Positions 17,363-25,470 are shown, counted from the first letter of the stretch. The stretch is DNA of 64,000 nt from Clostridiales bacterium (GCA_017569285.1 CP069419.1:2914001-2978000), one strand, 5' to 3'. The notes: generated by a model from the letters alone, not told the origin. Made by a program: numbers and translations.

Positions 17363-18175
17363 TTACAGGCCGAAGAAGGCCAGCGCCTCCTGGATGGCCA
17401 GATCCCAGAACCGCCACTCATGCCCGAATCCCGGCCTGGAGAACCAATGTACCTCCAGGCCGATTTTTGTGCAGTGGTCCCTGAATTTCAGGTATTCGCC
17501 ATACAGGGGCTGGTCGTTCTCACCGCAGGCGAACATCAGGCGGGGAAGCGTTCCCGTCGGCGCCAGGCGGTCGATGATCTCCCGCACATTTTCATTGGAA
17601 TGGATAAACTGATCCATACCGCCGGCGTTGCGGAATGTATTGATCATCCGCGGGTTATCCGTATCCATCAGGAAATGCGGATGGCCCGGGCGCATCTCGG
17701 AGAGGTCCATCGGAACCGCGGACAGGATGGCTGCCGCGGCGAACTTATCAGGATGGTTGACCGCGTATTTGACCGCGCCGCGGCCGCCCATGGACAGTCC
17801 GGCGATGAAATTATCCTCCCGGCGGTCGGAAACGGGAAGCCATCCGTAGACCAGGGGCATCAGCTCTTCTGTAAGATAATCAAACATCCGGAATCCCAGC
17901 ATGGTATCATCCCAGTTGGAATAGTTGGAGTTCAGGGCCGGCGGCATGACCACGGCCAGGTTTTTTTCTTCCGCGTACAGCTCGATATTTGATTTCCGGA
18001 CCCAGTCGGTCTGGTCACCGAAGGTGCCGTGGAGGAGCCACAGGACCTTATATTTCTCCCCGGAACGGTAGAAGGCTTCCGGCGTCATGTTCCGGGGCTT
18101 GTCCGGCAGGATGACGTAAACCTGATGGTTGTTGGAGAGGTACTGGCTTTCAAAGTTGATCTTCAGCAGGGACAT
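17363..18175 (-). CDS. Alpha/beta-hydrolase esterase (Esterase D / FrmB-type)
   Basis: A 270-residue esterase of the PF00756 family, related to tributyrin esterase EstA and acetyl-ester hydrolases. The nucleophile elbow GLSMGG carries S128. The WLLHGTFGD oxyanion-region segment lies at about 46-54, and the C-terminal GFGHEWRFWD supplies the likely catalytic histidine. No signal peptide is seen, so it acts in the cytoplasm. It is convergent with the GH13 gene, and the intergenic gap is only 30 bp. Short-chain acyl or acetylated oligosaccharide esters are plausible substrates. Confidence 0.85.
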   Translation of the reverse strand: MSLLKINFESQYLSNNHQVYVILPDKPRNMTPEAFYRSGEKYKVLWLLHGTFGDQTDWVRKSNIELYAEEKNLAVVMPPALNSNYSNWDDTMLGFRMFDYLTEELMPLVYGWLPVSDRREDNFIAGLSMGGRGAVKYAVNHPDKFAAAAILSAVPMDLSEMRPGHPHFLMDTDNPRMINTFRNAGGMDQFIHSNENVREIIDRLAPTGTLPRLMFACGENDQPLYGEYLKFRDHCTKIGLEVHWFSRPGFGHEWRFWDLAIQEALAFFGL

Positions 18176-18234
18176 GGCGGATCCTCCTCATACGCTGCGG
18201 CTGTATGGAAACGGGCCGGGATATGCCGGCGGGA

Positions 18235-18954
18235 TTACCGGGACGGCGGAAGCAGGAAATCCAGCAGCTTTCGTTCATCCGTGTTCAGGATCAGTTCTTC
18301 GGGGAAGGAGACGCTTTCCAGCAGCTCCAGCGCCGGGCCGACGCAGCCGACGGCGCTCGGATCATGCGCGTCGGAGCTGACGATGATCGGGACATTCAGC
18401 TTCCGGCAGCAGGACAGCATATGGCGGTAATTGTCAAAGCAGTTCATGCGGTGCTCCGGCTTCAGGAGGGAGCTGCTGTTCAGCTCCAGCGCTGTATTTG
18501 TATCGCGGGCGGCTTCCACCAGCATTTCATAATCCAGGGGTGTATGGTCATCGTCCGGATGGGAGATCAGCCGGACCAGGGGATGCTTCATGGCGGAGAT
18601 GACGTTTTCCGTATTCCGGAGCTTTCCCGCGTCCTGATAGCAGGTGGTATGGATGCCGGCGATCGCAAAATCCAGATAGATCATATAGCGCTCCTCCAGC
18701 GACAGGGTCCCGTCGTTGAGGATATTCATTTCACAGCCGTGAATGACCCGGACACCGTAGAGCGTGCGCGGGACCAGGTTCAGGCAGAGATAATAGAACG
18801 GATCCGTGGTGCCGGGAACGCCGGGCGCATGCTCGGTAATCCCCAGAACGGCAAGTCCTTTTTCCGACGCGGCCTGCGCCATTTCCCGGATGGTGCCATA
18901 AGCGTGGCCGCTTGCAATCGTATGGGTATGGATATCGCAAGTGATTCTGTACAT
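18235..18954 (-). CDS. PHP domain metal-dependent phosphatase, YcdX-like
   Basis: A 239-residue protein with the PHP fold. Metal-binding motifs are CDIHTHTIASGHA at residues 6-18, GITEHAP near 38-44, HGCEMNIL, SHPDDDHTP and SSDAHDPSAVGC. YcdX-type PHP proteins form trimers and hydrolyse phosphoesters with a trinuclear metal centre. It is transcribed as a divergent minus-strand pair with the esterase, 59 bp apart. The exact substrate is unknown; histidinol phosphatase is less likely given no his genes nearby. Confidence 0.85.
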   Translation of the reverse strand: MYRITCDIHTHTIASGHAYGTIREMAQAASEKGLAVLGITEHAPGVPGTTDPFYYLCLNLVPRTLYGVRVIHGCEMNILNDGTLSLEERYMIYLDFAIAGIHTTCYQDAGKLRNTENVISAMKHPLVRLISHPDDDHTPLDYEMLVEAARDTNTALELNSSSLLKPEHRMNCFDNYRHMLSCCRKLNVPIIVSSDAHDPSAVGCVGPALELLESVSFPEELILNTDERKLLDFLLPPSR

Positions 18955-19089
18955 AGCTTCCTGTTCCCTCTGCAGTTTTCTCCGGTCGGTAGGTTTTTGA
19001 TCTCTGCTTATATTTTAGTATTGGGAGATGCGTTTGTCCAGCGGGGATGTTCTGGTGGTGAAATGTTCTGTTCTGCCTGGTGTCAAAAA

Positions 19090-19206
19090 GCGGACCTGCA
19101 GCACGGGCTGATCGGCGTGGGGGTGTACGCATCCCATGGGTATGAGCGGAGCCACCGGGACGGTGCGGAGAACACGCTGAAGCTGCTGGCGGAGTATATC
19201 GGGTAA
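19090..19206 (+). pseudogene. Orphan 3' fragment duplicated from the M42 gene at 8843-9889
   Basis: Thirty-nine codons ending in TAA encode ADLQHGLIGVGVYASHGYER and the following C-terminus, nearly identical to the last 39 codons of the second M42 peptidase (9772-9889 region). Most differences are silent or single changes. Nothing M42-like lies upstream, so it is a remnant of a duplication or recombination event. Confidence 0.88.
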
Positions 19207-19267
19207 AATGAGACATGAAAGCCGGGAGGTATGCGCGCATACCTCCCGGTTGGTTGTTTTGGGGCAG

Positions 19268-19332
19268 GTGACAAAGGGACAGCCCTACTGTCACGTTGTG
19301 AAAATGTGACAGTAGGGCTGTCCCTTTGTCAC
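19268..19332. repeat. 65-bp inverted REP pair
   Basis: Two perfect 27-nt inverted arms (19268-19294 and 19306-19332) flank 11 nt. Each arm can itself fold as GTGACA..AGGG CTGT CCCT..TGTCAC. It is identical in its arms to the copy left of the transposase gene. Confidence 0.92.
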
Positions 19333-19353
19333 ACATTGCAATTGGAAACAGGG

Positions 19354-19385
19354 CAAGATAACATACAAGATAACATACAAGATAA
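19354..19385 (+). repeat. Short tandem repeat
   Basis: The 12-bp unit CAAGATAACATA is repeated 2.7 times. Confidence 0.8.
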
Positions 19386-19429
19386 ATGCCGGGAAGGAAG
19401 AGGACGGGGGTTTCGTTAATTGAGTGTAT

Positions 19430-19527
19430 GGAACGGAGGGACGGTTCTGTGGTTCGACCCCGAATGGTTGTTATCCGTTTGAATCAAGGGCAGACAATTA
19501 TATGACGCGGGTTCGAACGAGCAAAAC
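19430..19527 (+). repeat. GGGACGG inverted-repeat element, interrupted
   Basis: It matches the element at 11399-11517 (GGAACGGAGGGACGGTT..GGTTCGACCCCG and CGGGTTCGAACGAGCAAAACC). The right arm is broken after AAAACC by the 102-bp element at 19528 and a GTCCCT remnant resumes at 19633. Confidence 0.7.
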
Positions 19528-19629
19528 CTATCCGCAATCTCAATGGTCGCAACTCTCTACAAGAGAGATTGCTCCCTTTCGATTGAACTCACATCTGACG
19601 AGATTCCCCGCACTGCGGGTCGTCAGATG
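19528..19629 (+). repeat. 102-bp double-hairpin element, copy 3
   Basis: Hairpin A is CTCTCT/AGAGAG with loop ACA and hairpin B outer stem CATCTGACGA/TCGTCAGATG around CCCGCACTGCGGG. Exactly the same length as copy 1. It ends 38 bp before the SH3-protein start codon, within its 5' leader region. Confidence 0.85.
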
Positions 19630-19667
19630 TTCGTCCCTCAGATCCCTCAAAACAGGAGGTACCCGAA

Positions 19668-21086
19668 ATGCGGAAGAACGGATGGATACTGCTGCTTGTA
19701 CTGATGCTGGCAGCGGGGATGATGGTGCTGGCGGCCGGCAGTGCGCTGGCGGGATGGAATGATGTGACCGTGTGCACGGACGGGGACGGGGCGCCGGTGT
19801 ATGCCTCCTCCGGGGCTTCGAAGAAGGCCGGTATCATGTACAACGGGTATTCCAGCGGTATCGGCCTGGATGAAGTGAACGGAAGATATGACCTGTGGCT
19901 GACGAGCGATTATACCGTGTGGATCGACTCGGTGAAGGCGGAGAACCGGCGGCCGGTCATCAACAACTACGACGCACGCAAGGAATGGGAAGCAAAGGAA
20001 CCCGCCGGCGTTTTCGCAGGAGAAATCCTGGAAGACGACATTCCGGTGTATTCCGCCCCGAACCATAAGCATATCACCGCAAAGCACGCCAAAGGCACCC
20101 TGGTGCGGGTGTGCGGCGAATTCGGGGACGACTACTATATCGAAGCCCCGAACAGAGGGTTTGTGGCGAAGAAATCGGTAAAAAAGGCAATCGACCTGAC
20201 TTTCGCAAACTGGAATGACAACTATTTCGGACTGACGGACCTGACGGAGGAAACCGTTTACGCGACGGAAACCCAGCCGGTGGTCTGCTCCGCTTCCGCG
20301 ACCGGATACAGCGAGGAATCCTACTTCCAGGTCCATACAGAGAACTGGCAGACAAAGATCCTGCGGGACCTGGGGGACTGGGTGCAGATCGACGATGACG
20401 CATTCCTGGAAAAGCGCTTCCTGGACCCGGAAGGGGACCACAGCCATCCGGCGGCCCGGGTGAAGACGGACGGGAAGCTGGACCGCCTGATTGTGCACGA
20501 CAATGCAGTGAAGCTGGTTTCCGGCGTGCCGGTGCAGGTGATCTCCCGGACAAAGGACTGGGCGGTGATTTTCCTGACCGGGCCCAACGGGGGAATGTAT
20601 GAAACCGGCAGGGTGAAGCCGGAATACCTTTCCTTTGACGGGAACGAGCAGATCCGGGACGGAAGCACCAAAGTGCGACTGACGAAGGAGCTGCAGGGCG
20701 ATGAGTCGATGCTGTACTTTGCCGAAACCAAGCGGAAACCGGGCGGGACAATCCCGGCGGGGACGATGCTGAAGGTGAAGGGTGTATACTCATCCGGCAG
20801 CAGCGAATCCGACCAGAGCGACCGGTTTATGTGCGAGACAGAGGACGGAAAGTATATTGAAGTGGACGGCGGGGAATTCCTGGAGCCGCTGGAAAGCACC
20901 GGCCTGATGGCGACCGCCCGGCAGGCGGTACGGATGCGGGAGAAGCCGAATCCGGACAGCAAGGTGCTGCACCAGGTGAAGGTGAAGACGAAGGTGGAAG
21001 TGCTGCTGCGCGGGGAGATCTGGACGATGGTGAAGTATCGGGATGAGGTCGGGTACATGATGAGCCGGTACCTGAGCTTTCCGTAA
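19668..21086 (+). CDS. Secreted protein with bacterial SH3-like domains
   Basis: A 472-residue exported protein with signal peptide (WILLLVLMLAAGMMVLAAGSALA, cleavage after ALA). The C-terminal 60 residues form a clear SH3b domain (ARQAVRMREKPNPDSKVLHQ, then KVEVLLRGEIWTMVKYRDEVGYMMSRYLSF). Two or three earlier segments with VPVYSAPNHKHI and APVYASSG openings look like degenerate SH3b repeats. Such domains usually bind the cell wall. No hydrolase domain is fused, so it may be a wall-associated structural or targeting protein. AACAGGAGGTACCCGAA gives a strong ribosome site. Confidence 0.75.
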   Translation: MRKNGWILLLVLMLAAGMMVLAAGSALAGWNDVTVCTDGDGAPVYASSGASKKAGIMYNGYSSGIGLDEVNGRYDLWLTSDYTVWIDSVKAENRRPVINNYDARKEWEAKEPAGVFAGEILEDDIPVYSAPNHKHITAKHAKGTLVRVCGEFGDDYYIEAPNRGFVAKKSVKKAIDLTFANWNDNYFGLTDLTEETVYATETQPVVCSASATGYSEESYFQVHTENWQTKILRDLGDWVQIDDDAFLEKRFLDPEGDHSHPAARVKTDGKLDRLIVHDNAVKLVSGVPVQVISRTKDWAVIFLTGPNGGMYETGRVKPEYLSFDGNEQIRDGSTKVRLTKELQGDESMLYFAETKRKPGGTIPAGTMLKVKGVYSSGSSESDQSDRFMCETEDGKYIEVDGGEFLEPLESTGLMATARQAVRMREKPNPDSKVLHQVKVKTKVEVLLRGEIWTMVKYRDEVGYMMSRYLSFP

Positions 21087-21095
21087 CATTGGAAG

Positions 21096-21160
21096 GTGAC
21101 AAAGGGACAGCCCTACTGTCACATTGAGAGAATGTGACAGTAGGGCTGTCCCTTTGTCAC
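21096..21160. repeat. 65-bp inverted REP pair, left flank of RAYT
   Basis: Perfect 27-nt arms (21096-21122, 21134-21160) flank an 11-nt loop ATTGAGAGAAT. It lies 9 bp after the SH3-protein stop and could also serve as its terminator. Confidence 0.92.
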
Positions 21161-21237
21161 ATCCACCTACAAAAGTTTTTTGTTCGCCTTGAGTTATGGA
21201 CACTGACCGCCTATACTGAAAACAGGAGGTGCAGTGC

Positions 21238-21990
21238 ATGCCAAGAACAGCGAGAACAATCAGCGCAAGCGGCTATTATCACATTATCGCCCGCGGGATC
21301 GGCAAGCAGATTCTGTTTGAGGAAGATGAAGACTACCTGTTTTTCCTTAGGCTGATGAAAAACTATTCATCATCCGGCGAATTCAGTGTGACTGCTTTCT
21401 GCCTGATGGAAAACCATGTCCATATCCTGGCGAAAATTGCTGATGGAATGATGGACAAAGTCATGCACAACCTTCTGGCGACATACGCAACTTATTATAA
21501 TAAGAAATATGACAGGATCGGACATCTGTACCAGGACAGGTACAGAAGCAAACCGATTGAAAATGACATGTACCTGCTGACGGCAGTGCGATATATCCAT
21601 AACAACCCTGCCAAAGCAGGAATATGTCCGCCGGATCAGTATCGCTGGAGCAGCTGGAGATGCTATTCCGGTGATATCAGGAGCTTTGTTGATACAACCT
21701 ATGCACTACAGCTGTTTGGCGGTAAAGAAGGCTTCCTGAAGCACAGCTCCATGGAAGCCCAGGACGAAGAGGACGACGGGTATTTTGAATTCGAAAGGAC
21801 CCGGTTATCAGACAATACTGCCAGATCGGTTATGCGTGATGTGCTGCATCTCGAAACCGGAACGCAGATTCAGGGTATGGACAGGGTAAACCGGGATTTA
21901 TCCCTCCGGACTCTGAGGGACAACGGTTTATCCATCCGGCAGATTGAAAGGCTGACCGGAATACCCAGATCGATCATTATGCGCGTGTGA
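21238..21990 (+). CDS. REP-associated tyrosine transposase (RAYT, Y1 family)
   Basis: A 250-residue single-strand transposase of the IS200/IS605 Y1 superfamily, RAYT branch. The HUH motif is H60-V-H62 in LMENHVHILAKI, the GYYHIIARG N-terminal motif and GHLYQDRYRSKPIE are typical, and the probable catalytic tyrosine is Y119 in VRYIHNNPAKAG. The start at 21238 has AGGAGG 7 bp upstream; the upstream GTG at 21229 overlaps the ribosome site. The C-terminal SLRTLRDNGLSIRQIERLTG helix-turn-helix-like tail resembles domesticated members. No second IS605-type gene is present. RAYTs cut and rejoin REP hairpins in vitro in enterobacteria; activity here is inferred. Confidence 0.9.
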   Translation: MPRTARTISASGYYHIIARGIGKQILFEEDEDYLFFLRLMKNYSSSGEFSVTAFCLMENHVHILAKIADGMMDKVMHNLLATYATYYNKKYDRIGHLYQDRYRSKPIENDMYLLTAVRYIHNNPAKAGICPPDQYRWSSWRCYSGDIRSFVDTTYALQLFGGKEGFLKHSSMEAQDEEDDGYFEFERTRLSDNTARSVMRDVLHLETGTQIQGMDRVNRDLSLRTLRDNGLSIRQIERLTGIPRSIIMRV

Positions 21991-21995
21991 TGAAA

Positions 21996-22060
21996 CAGAC
22001 AAAAGGACAGCCCTACCGGCACGTTCTGAAAACGTGACAGTAGGGCTGTCCCTTTGTCAC
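21996..22060. repeat. 65-bp inverted REP pair, right flank of RAYT
   Basis: The right arm (22034-22060) is perfect, while the left arm (21996-22022) has four or five changes, including CGGCAC for TGTCAC. It ends 1 bp before the stop codon of the convergent ABC permease. Confidence 0.88.
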
Positions 22061-22061
22061 A

Positions 22062-22847
22062 TCAGTGGATATCCTTCCGGGGGTACCAGAGGTACGCCGC
22101 GAGGATGCCCAGGGCGCAGAGGGCAAAGCCGACGGCGATGCCGGTTCCGTCCAGGGCACCTTTGGAGACGATGTCCGCGCCGGCGCAGAAGCCGAAGGGC
22201 GTGATGGTATTGAGGAAGGAGACCGAGTCCGTGATGTTGGCGATGAGGTTCATGAAATACAGGCCGGCCGCGATGCCGATGCCCACGCCGGCGCTGGCGC
22301 CGGAGATGAAGGCGGAGACGCCGAAGCAGATACCGGAGATGACCAGCTGCATGAGCCAGTAGGCCAGGTGCAGGAGGCAGACTTCCTTCCACGGGACGGC
22401 CTCGCCGACGGCGGCGATGGAGCCGACGGAGACGAGGAAGATGACTACGTTCATGGCGGTGACCTGAAGGAAGACCGCGAGGAGCTTTTCCGACACCACG
22501 CGCACGCGGCTGACCGGATGGGTGAGGAGGAATTCCGCGGTGCGCTCCTTTTCCTCCTTGGCGAGCATGCCAGCGGCCAGCAGGGCCGCGAAGAACGCGC
22601 CGCCCAGGCCGAGCACATTGCCGCACTCGACGGCGTAGTAGCCGGTGAGGGTGCCGAAGTTGAGCTTATCCATGCCGAAGGCGGCGGTGAAGGAGCCCAT
22701 GGAGGAGAACAGACTGCCGATGCCGTCCATCTGACCCTTCATCTCCGGCCAGAGGAAGATACAGGTGGCCATGAGGAAGGCGATGGCGCCGGTCCAGATG
22801 AGGAAAGAGGTTTTGCCCCGGCGGACTTCATGACGGGTGATGGTCAT
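22062..22847 (-). CDS. ABC-2 type permease
   Basis: A 261-residue integral membrane protein with about six helices, starting with the cytoplasmic TITRHEVRRGKTSFLIWTGAIA and containing the GMLAKEEKERTAEFLLTHPVSR loop that is typical of ABC-2 permeases. It pairs with the ATPase encoded just upstream on the same strand (4-bp overlap) to form an exporter of unknown substrate, perhaps a drug or peptide. TetR control of the operon points to drug efflux. Confidence 0.9.
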   Translation of the reverse strand: MTITRHEVRRGKTSFLIWTGAIAFLMATCIFLWPEMKGQMDGIGSLFSSMGSFTAAFGMDKLNFGTLTGYYAVECGNVLGLGGAFFAALLAAGMLAKEEKERTAEFLLTHPVSRVRVVSEKLLAVFLQVTAMNVVIFLVSVGSIAAVGEAVPWKEVCLLHLAYWLMQLVISGICFGVSAFISGASAGVGIGIAAGLYFMNLIANITDSVSFLNTITPFGFCAGADIVSKGALDGTGIAVGFALCALGILAAYLWYPRKDIH

Positions 22848-23734
22848 GCCTGCTCACCTCCTTTGTCGTAGTAGTGGAGGAAGACTTCCTCCAGGTCCGG
22901 CTCGGAAATGGAGAGGCCGTGGACGTCCCCGTCCGCCAGGCGGCGGAGCAGGACGTTGGTGGAGCCGCTGTAGAGGAAGCTGTAGGAATCACCGGCCTGC
23001 TGCAGGTCCCGGATGCCGGGGAGGCCTTCGAGGCTGACGGCCCCGTGGAAGGAGACCCGGCGGGCATTGGTTTTGGCCAGGTTGTCCACGGTGTCGCAGG
23101 CGATGATCTGCCCCTCCCGGATGACGGCCGCGCGGGTGCAGTTCCGCTCGACCTCGGAGAGGATGTGGCTGGAGAACAGGACTGTGGCGCCGGCGCGGTG
23201 CTTCTCCCGGACGATTTCGAAAAACGCGTGCTGCATGAGGGGGTCCAGGCCGCCGGTGGGCTCATCCAGGATGAGGAGGCGGGGATTGGACTGCAGGGCG
23301 CAGACGATGGCGACCTTTTTGCGGTTGCCGAAGGAGAGCTCATTCACCTTGCGGGAGGGATCCAGCTGGAGCCGCTCGCAAAGGGCGGCGGCTTCCCGGG
23401 AGCAGTCCTTTTTCCGCAGGTCCGCGGAGAACTTCAGGACATCCTTCACGCGCATGCCGGGGTAGAACATGGCCTCGGAGGGGAGGTAGCCGGTTTCCCG
23501 GAGGATGGCTTCCTTCTCCTTGACGATGTCCTTGCCCAGGACGGTGGCGGAGCCGGAAGAGGGGGAGATGAGGCCCAGGAGGGTGCGGATGGTGGTGGAC
23601 TTGCCGGCGCCGTTGGGACCGATGAAGCCGAAGCATTCGCCTTCCTCCACGGTGAGGTTCAGATTGATGATTCCACGGGCTTTGCCGTAGTATTTGGTCA
23701 GGCTGGCGGTTTGGATCGCGTTCAACCCGGTCAC
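22844..23734 (-). CDS. ABC transporter ATP-binding protein
   Basis: A 296-residue ATPase with Walker A GPNGAGKST near residue 38, Q-loop, an altered signature region NELSFGNRKKVAIVCALQ, and Walker B LLILDEPTGGLDPL followed by the H-loop SSHILSEVE. The C-terminal extension after about residue 215 is typical of CcmA/NatA-like exporters. It overlaps both neighbours by 4 bp (permease downstream, TetR upstream), so all three form one operon. The signature motif reads LSFGN instead of LSGGQ, a variation also seen in some NatA-type ATPases. Confidence 0.93.
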   Translation of the reverse strand: MTGLNAIQTASLTKYYGKARGIINLNLTVEEGECFGFIGPNGAGKSTTIRTLLGLISPSSGSATVLGKDIVKEKEAILRETGYLPSEAMFYPGMRVKDVLKFSADLRKKDCSREAAALCERLQLDPSRKVNELSFGNRKKVAIVCALQSNPRLLILDEPTGGLDPLMQHAFFEIVREKHRAGATVLFSSHILSEVERNCTRAAVIREGQIIACDTVDNLAKTNARRVSFHGAVSLEGLPGIRDLQQAGDSYSFLYSGSTNVLLRRLADGDVHGLSISEPDLEEVFLHYYDKGGEQA

Positions 23735-24342
23735 TCCTTTCTTTTGTAAATGCTCTTCCAGAAATCCATGAGCTTGCGGAAATCCGCCTGGATCTGGTCA
23801 TAGTCCAGGTCGCCCTTCTGGGTGGCTTCCCAGAGGTAGCCTTCCGAAGCCCAGTACATCTCCCGGTACATCATGGGGACATCCAGGCCCGGGATGAACT
23901 GGGCGGGATCCAGGTTGACGCGCGTTTTTTCCGCCTTGAGGTTGAAGTATCTGCGGTAGGTGGCCTGGATATCCGCGGCGACTTCCGGATCCTTCTCGTA
24001 GAAGGCCTTGATGGTGAAGTCGGTCATATCCGGCCAGCGGCGCATGATCTCCAGCTTGGCGGTCATCCCGATCTCCATGGCCTCGAAGAGGTCATCGTGG
24101 CCGTAGGCATTGTACCGGGTGAGGTACTCGATGGTGATTTCGGCGCATTTGTTCCAGAGATACAGGTAGAGTTCCTTCTTGTTGTGGAAATAATGGAAGA
24201 GCAGGGATTTGCTGATGCCGGCCGCTTCGGCGATTTCGCTCATGGGGCTGTTTTTGTACGAGTTCTGCGAGAAAACCCGGTAGCCCGCGTTGAGGATCGC
24301 CTGCTGCTTCTCCGCCGGCAGGGAGAAGAACTTTTCGTTCAT
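23731..24342 (-). CDS. TetR/AcrR family repressor
   Basis: A 203-residue regulator with the N-terminal TetR helix-turn-helix: AILNAGYRVFSQNSYKNSPM, then SEIAEAAGISKSLLFHYFHNKKELYLYLW. The C-terminal half is a helical ligand-binding domain. The start at 24342 is selected because CGGAGGTGCAC precedes it; the upstream in-frame extension contains the operator region. It is the first gene of the exporter operon and probably represses itself and the ABC genes through the inverted repeat at 24355-24371. Confidence 0.92.
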   Translation of the reverse strand: MNEKFFSLPAEKQQAILNAGYRVFSQNSYKNSPMSEIAEAAGISKSLLFHYFHNKKELYLYLWNKCAEITIEYLTRYNAYGHDDLFEAMEIGMTAKLEIMRRWPDMTDFTIKAFYEKDPEVAADIQATYRRYFNLKAEKTRVNLDPAQFIPGLDVPMMYREMYWASEGYLWEATQKGDLDYDQIQADFRKLMDFWKSIYKRKE

Positions 24343-24354
24343 GGTGCACCTCCG

Positions 24355-24371
24355 TTGACCGTTTCGGTCAA
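24355..24371. promoter_or_regulatory. Probable TetR operator
   Basis: TTGACC and GGTCAA are perfect 6-bp inverted arms around GTTTC, 12 bp upstream of the tetR-like start codon. A second TTGACCGA half-site follows at 24387. Confidence 0.7.
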
Positions 24372-24541
24372 TGACATTATTACGCCGTTGACCGATTTTG
24401 AGAAGACCCCTATGCAGAAAAAGTTGCAGGCTTTTAATTAAGTCAATAAATATTAAATTGATTTTACAAACATGCATAAAGAAAAAAAGTTTATAAAATA
24501 CACTTTACAAACTTGAAAAAACACAACAAGTATGATATCAG

Positions 24542-24712
24542 GTGGCGTATACCGTAAATGACGCTGATGGGAAAACCCTTGCACGCGAACTTGCACCGCT
24601 GGAGAGCATCAGGGATCACAATCCAAAGTACCTGATTACTATGGATTTTGTGCCTCTGACTTCCCACAATGGGATTAAGCAGATCAATGCATTGGAGTGG
24701 CTGCTGAATTAA
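24542..24712 (+). pseudogene. C-terminal remnant of an AAA ATPase / DUF4143 protein
   Basis: An open frame of 56 codons reads VAYTVNDADGKTLARELAPL and continues through a KYLITMDFVPLTSHNGIKQINALEWLLN ending. This matches the characteristic C-terminus of AAA_14/DUF4143 ATPases (ending in an LT.D and GI..IN...WL pattern). A stop codon lies in frame just upstream and no ATPase domain is present, so it is a relic. Its base composition is lower in GC than flanking genes. Confidence 0.8.
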
Positions 24713-24746
24713 CTTTGCACAGAAGTATTTCCGAGTGATCAGCAAT

Positions 24747-24775
24747 GAAACAGTGGGGACTGCCCACATCGTTTC
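24747..24775. repeat. 29-bp GAAACAG quasi-palindrome (REP2)
   Basis: GAAACAGTGGGGACTG and CCCACATCGTTTC form an imperfect palindrome; other copies are at 25564, 28157, 32515 and 46645. Confidence 0.75.
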
Positions 24776-24837
24776 GGGATGCCAATTTGATATCCCGATG
24801 AAAACCATTGAAATCATTGGCAAGAGGACGATTATTC

Positions 24838-25467
24838 ATGAGCAATCCGTGGGAAGAGATCCGGCTGGAGGATTATGAAAAGCATATGGCGCTGGATTCC
24901 GTGCGGCAGCTGCAGGCGCTGAACGGGATCATGAAGGCGCAGATGGAAGCGTATTCTGTAAAGACGGTGATGATTCTCGGAGTTGCCGGCGGCAACGGGC
25001 TGGAGCATATGGACCCGGAGAAGTATGACCGGGTATACGGAGTGGATATCAACCGGGAGTATCTGCAGGCGGCCGGAGAGCGGTTTGCCGGGCTGGGGGA
25101 GAAGCTGGAACTGATATGCCTGGATCTGACGAAGGATGCCGGGAAGCTGCCGGAGGCGGAGCTGGTGATCGCCGACCTGCTGATTGAGTATACCGGGTAC
25201 GCGGCGTTTACGGCCGCGGTGAAGCAGGCCGGGGCCGGGGTTGTTTCCTGCGTGATCCAGATCAATCCGGAGGAGGAAGAGAGCTGGGTTTCCGATTCCC
25301 CGTACCTGCACGCGTTTGACCGGCTGGATGAGGTGCATCATGAGATGGCACCGGAAATGCTGGCAGCCGCGATGAAGGCGGAAGGGTACCGGGAAATCCT
25401 GCGGGAGAGCACGGATCTTCCGAACGTGAAGAAACTGATGCGGATGGATTTTGAGAAAGAAGAATAG
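24838..25467 (+). CDS. Class I SAM-dependent methyltransferase
   Basis: A 209-residue protein with a Rossmann methyltransferase core. Motif I is VMILGVAGGNGLEH, followed by the acidic ribose-binding YGVDINREYL and the ELICLDLTKD strand. The start at 24838 follows AGAGGA. It lacks other domains, so the substrate (small molecule, RNA or protein) is unknown. A GC-rich hairpin follows the stop. It is not part of an obvious operon. Confidence 0.8.
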   Translation: MSNPWEEIRLEDYEKHMALDSVRQLQALNGIMKAQMEAYSVKTVMILGVAGGNGLEHMDPEKYDRVYGVDINREYLQAAGERFAGLGEKLELICLDLTKDAGKLPEAELVIADLLIEYTGYAAFTAAVKQAGAGVVSCVIQINPEEEESWVSDSPYLHAFDRLDEVHHEMAPEMLAAAMKAEGYREILRESTDLPNVKKLMRMDFEKEE

Positions 25468-25470
25468 TGA

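Larger units (their letters stand above)
21096..22060 (+). mobile_element. RAYT transposase unit bounded by two inverted REP pairs
   Basis: The transposase gene lies between palindromes at 21096-21160 and 21996-22060, and single or paired copies of the same palindrome are found at six other places in the window. This is the arrangement known for REP-associated tyrosine transposases and the repeats they are thought to mobilise. Confidence 0.82.

Noticed and set aside
21238-21990. Transposase as an ordinary IS200/IS605 element
   Set aside because: It lacks the tnpB/accessory gene and the short subterminal hairpins of IS200, while REP pairs flank it and the RYIHNNPAKAG motif is RAYT-like.
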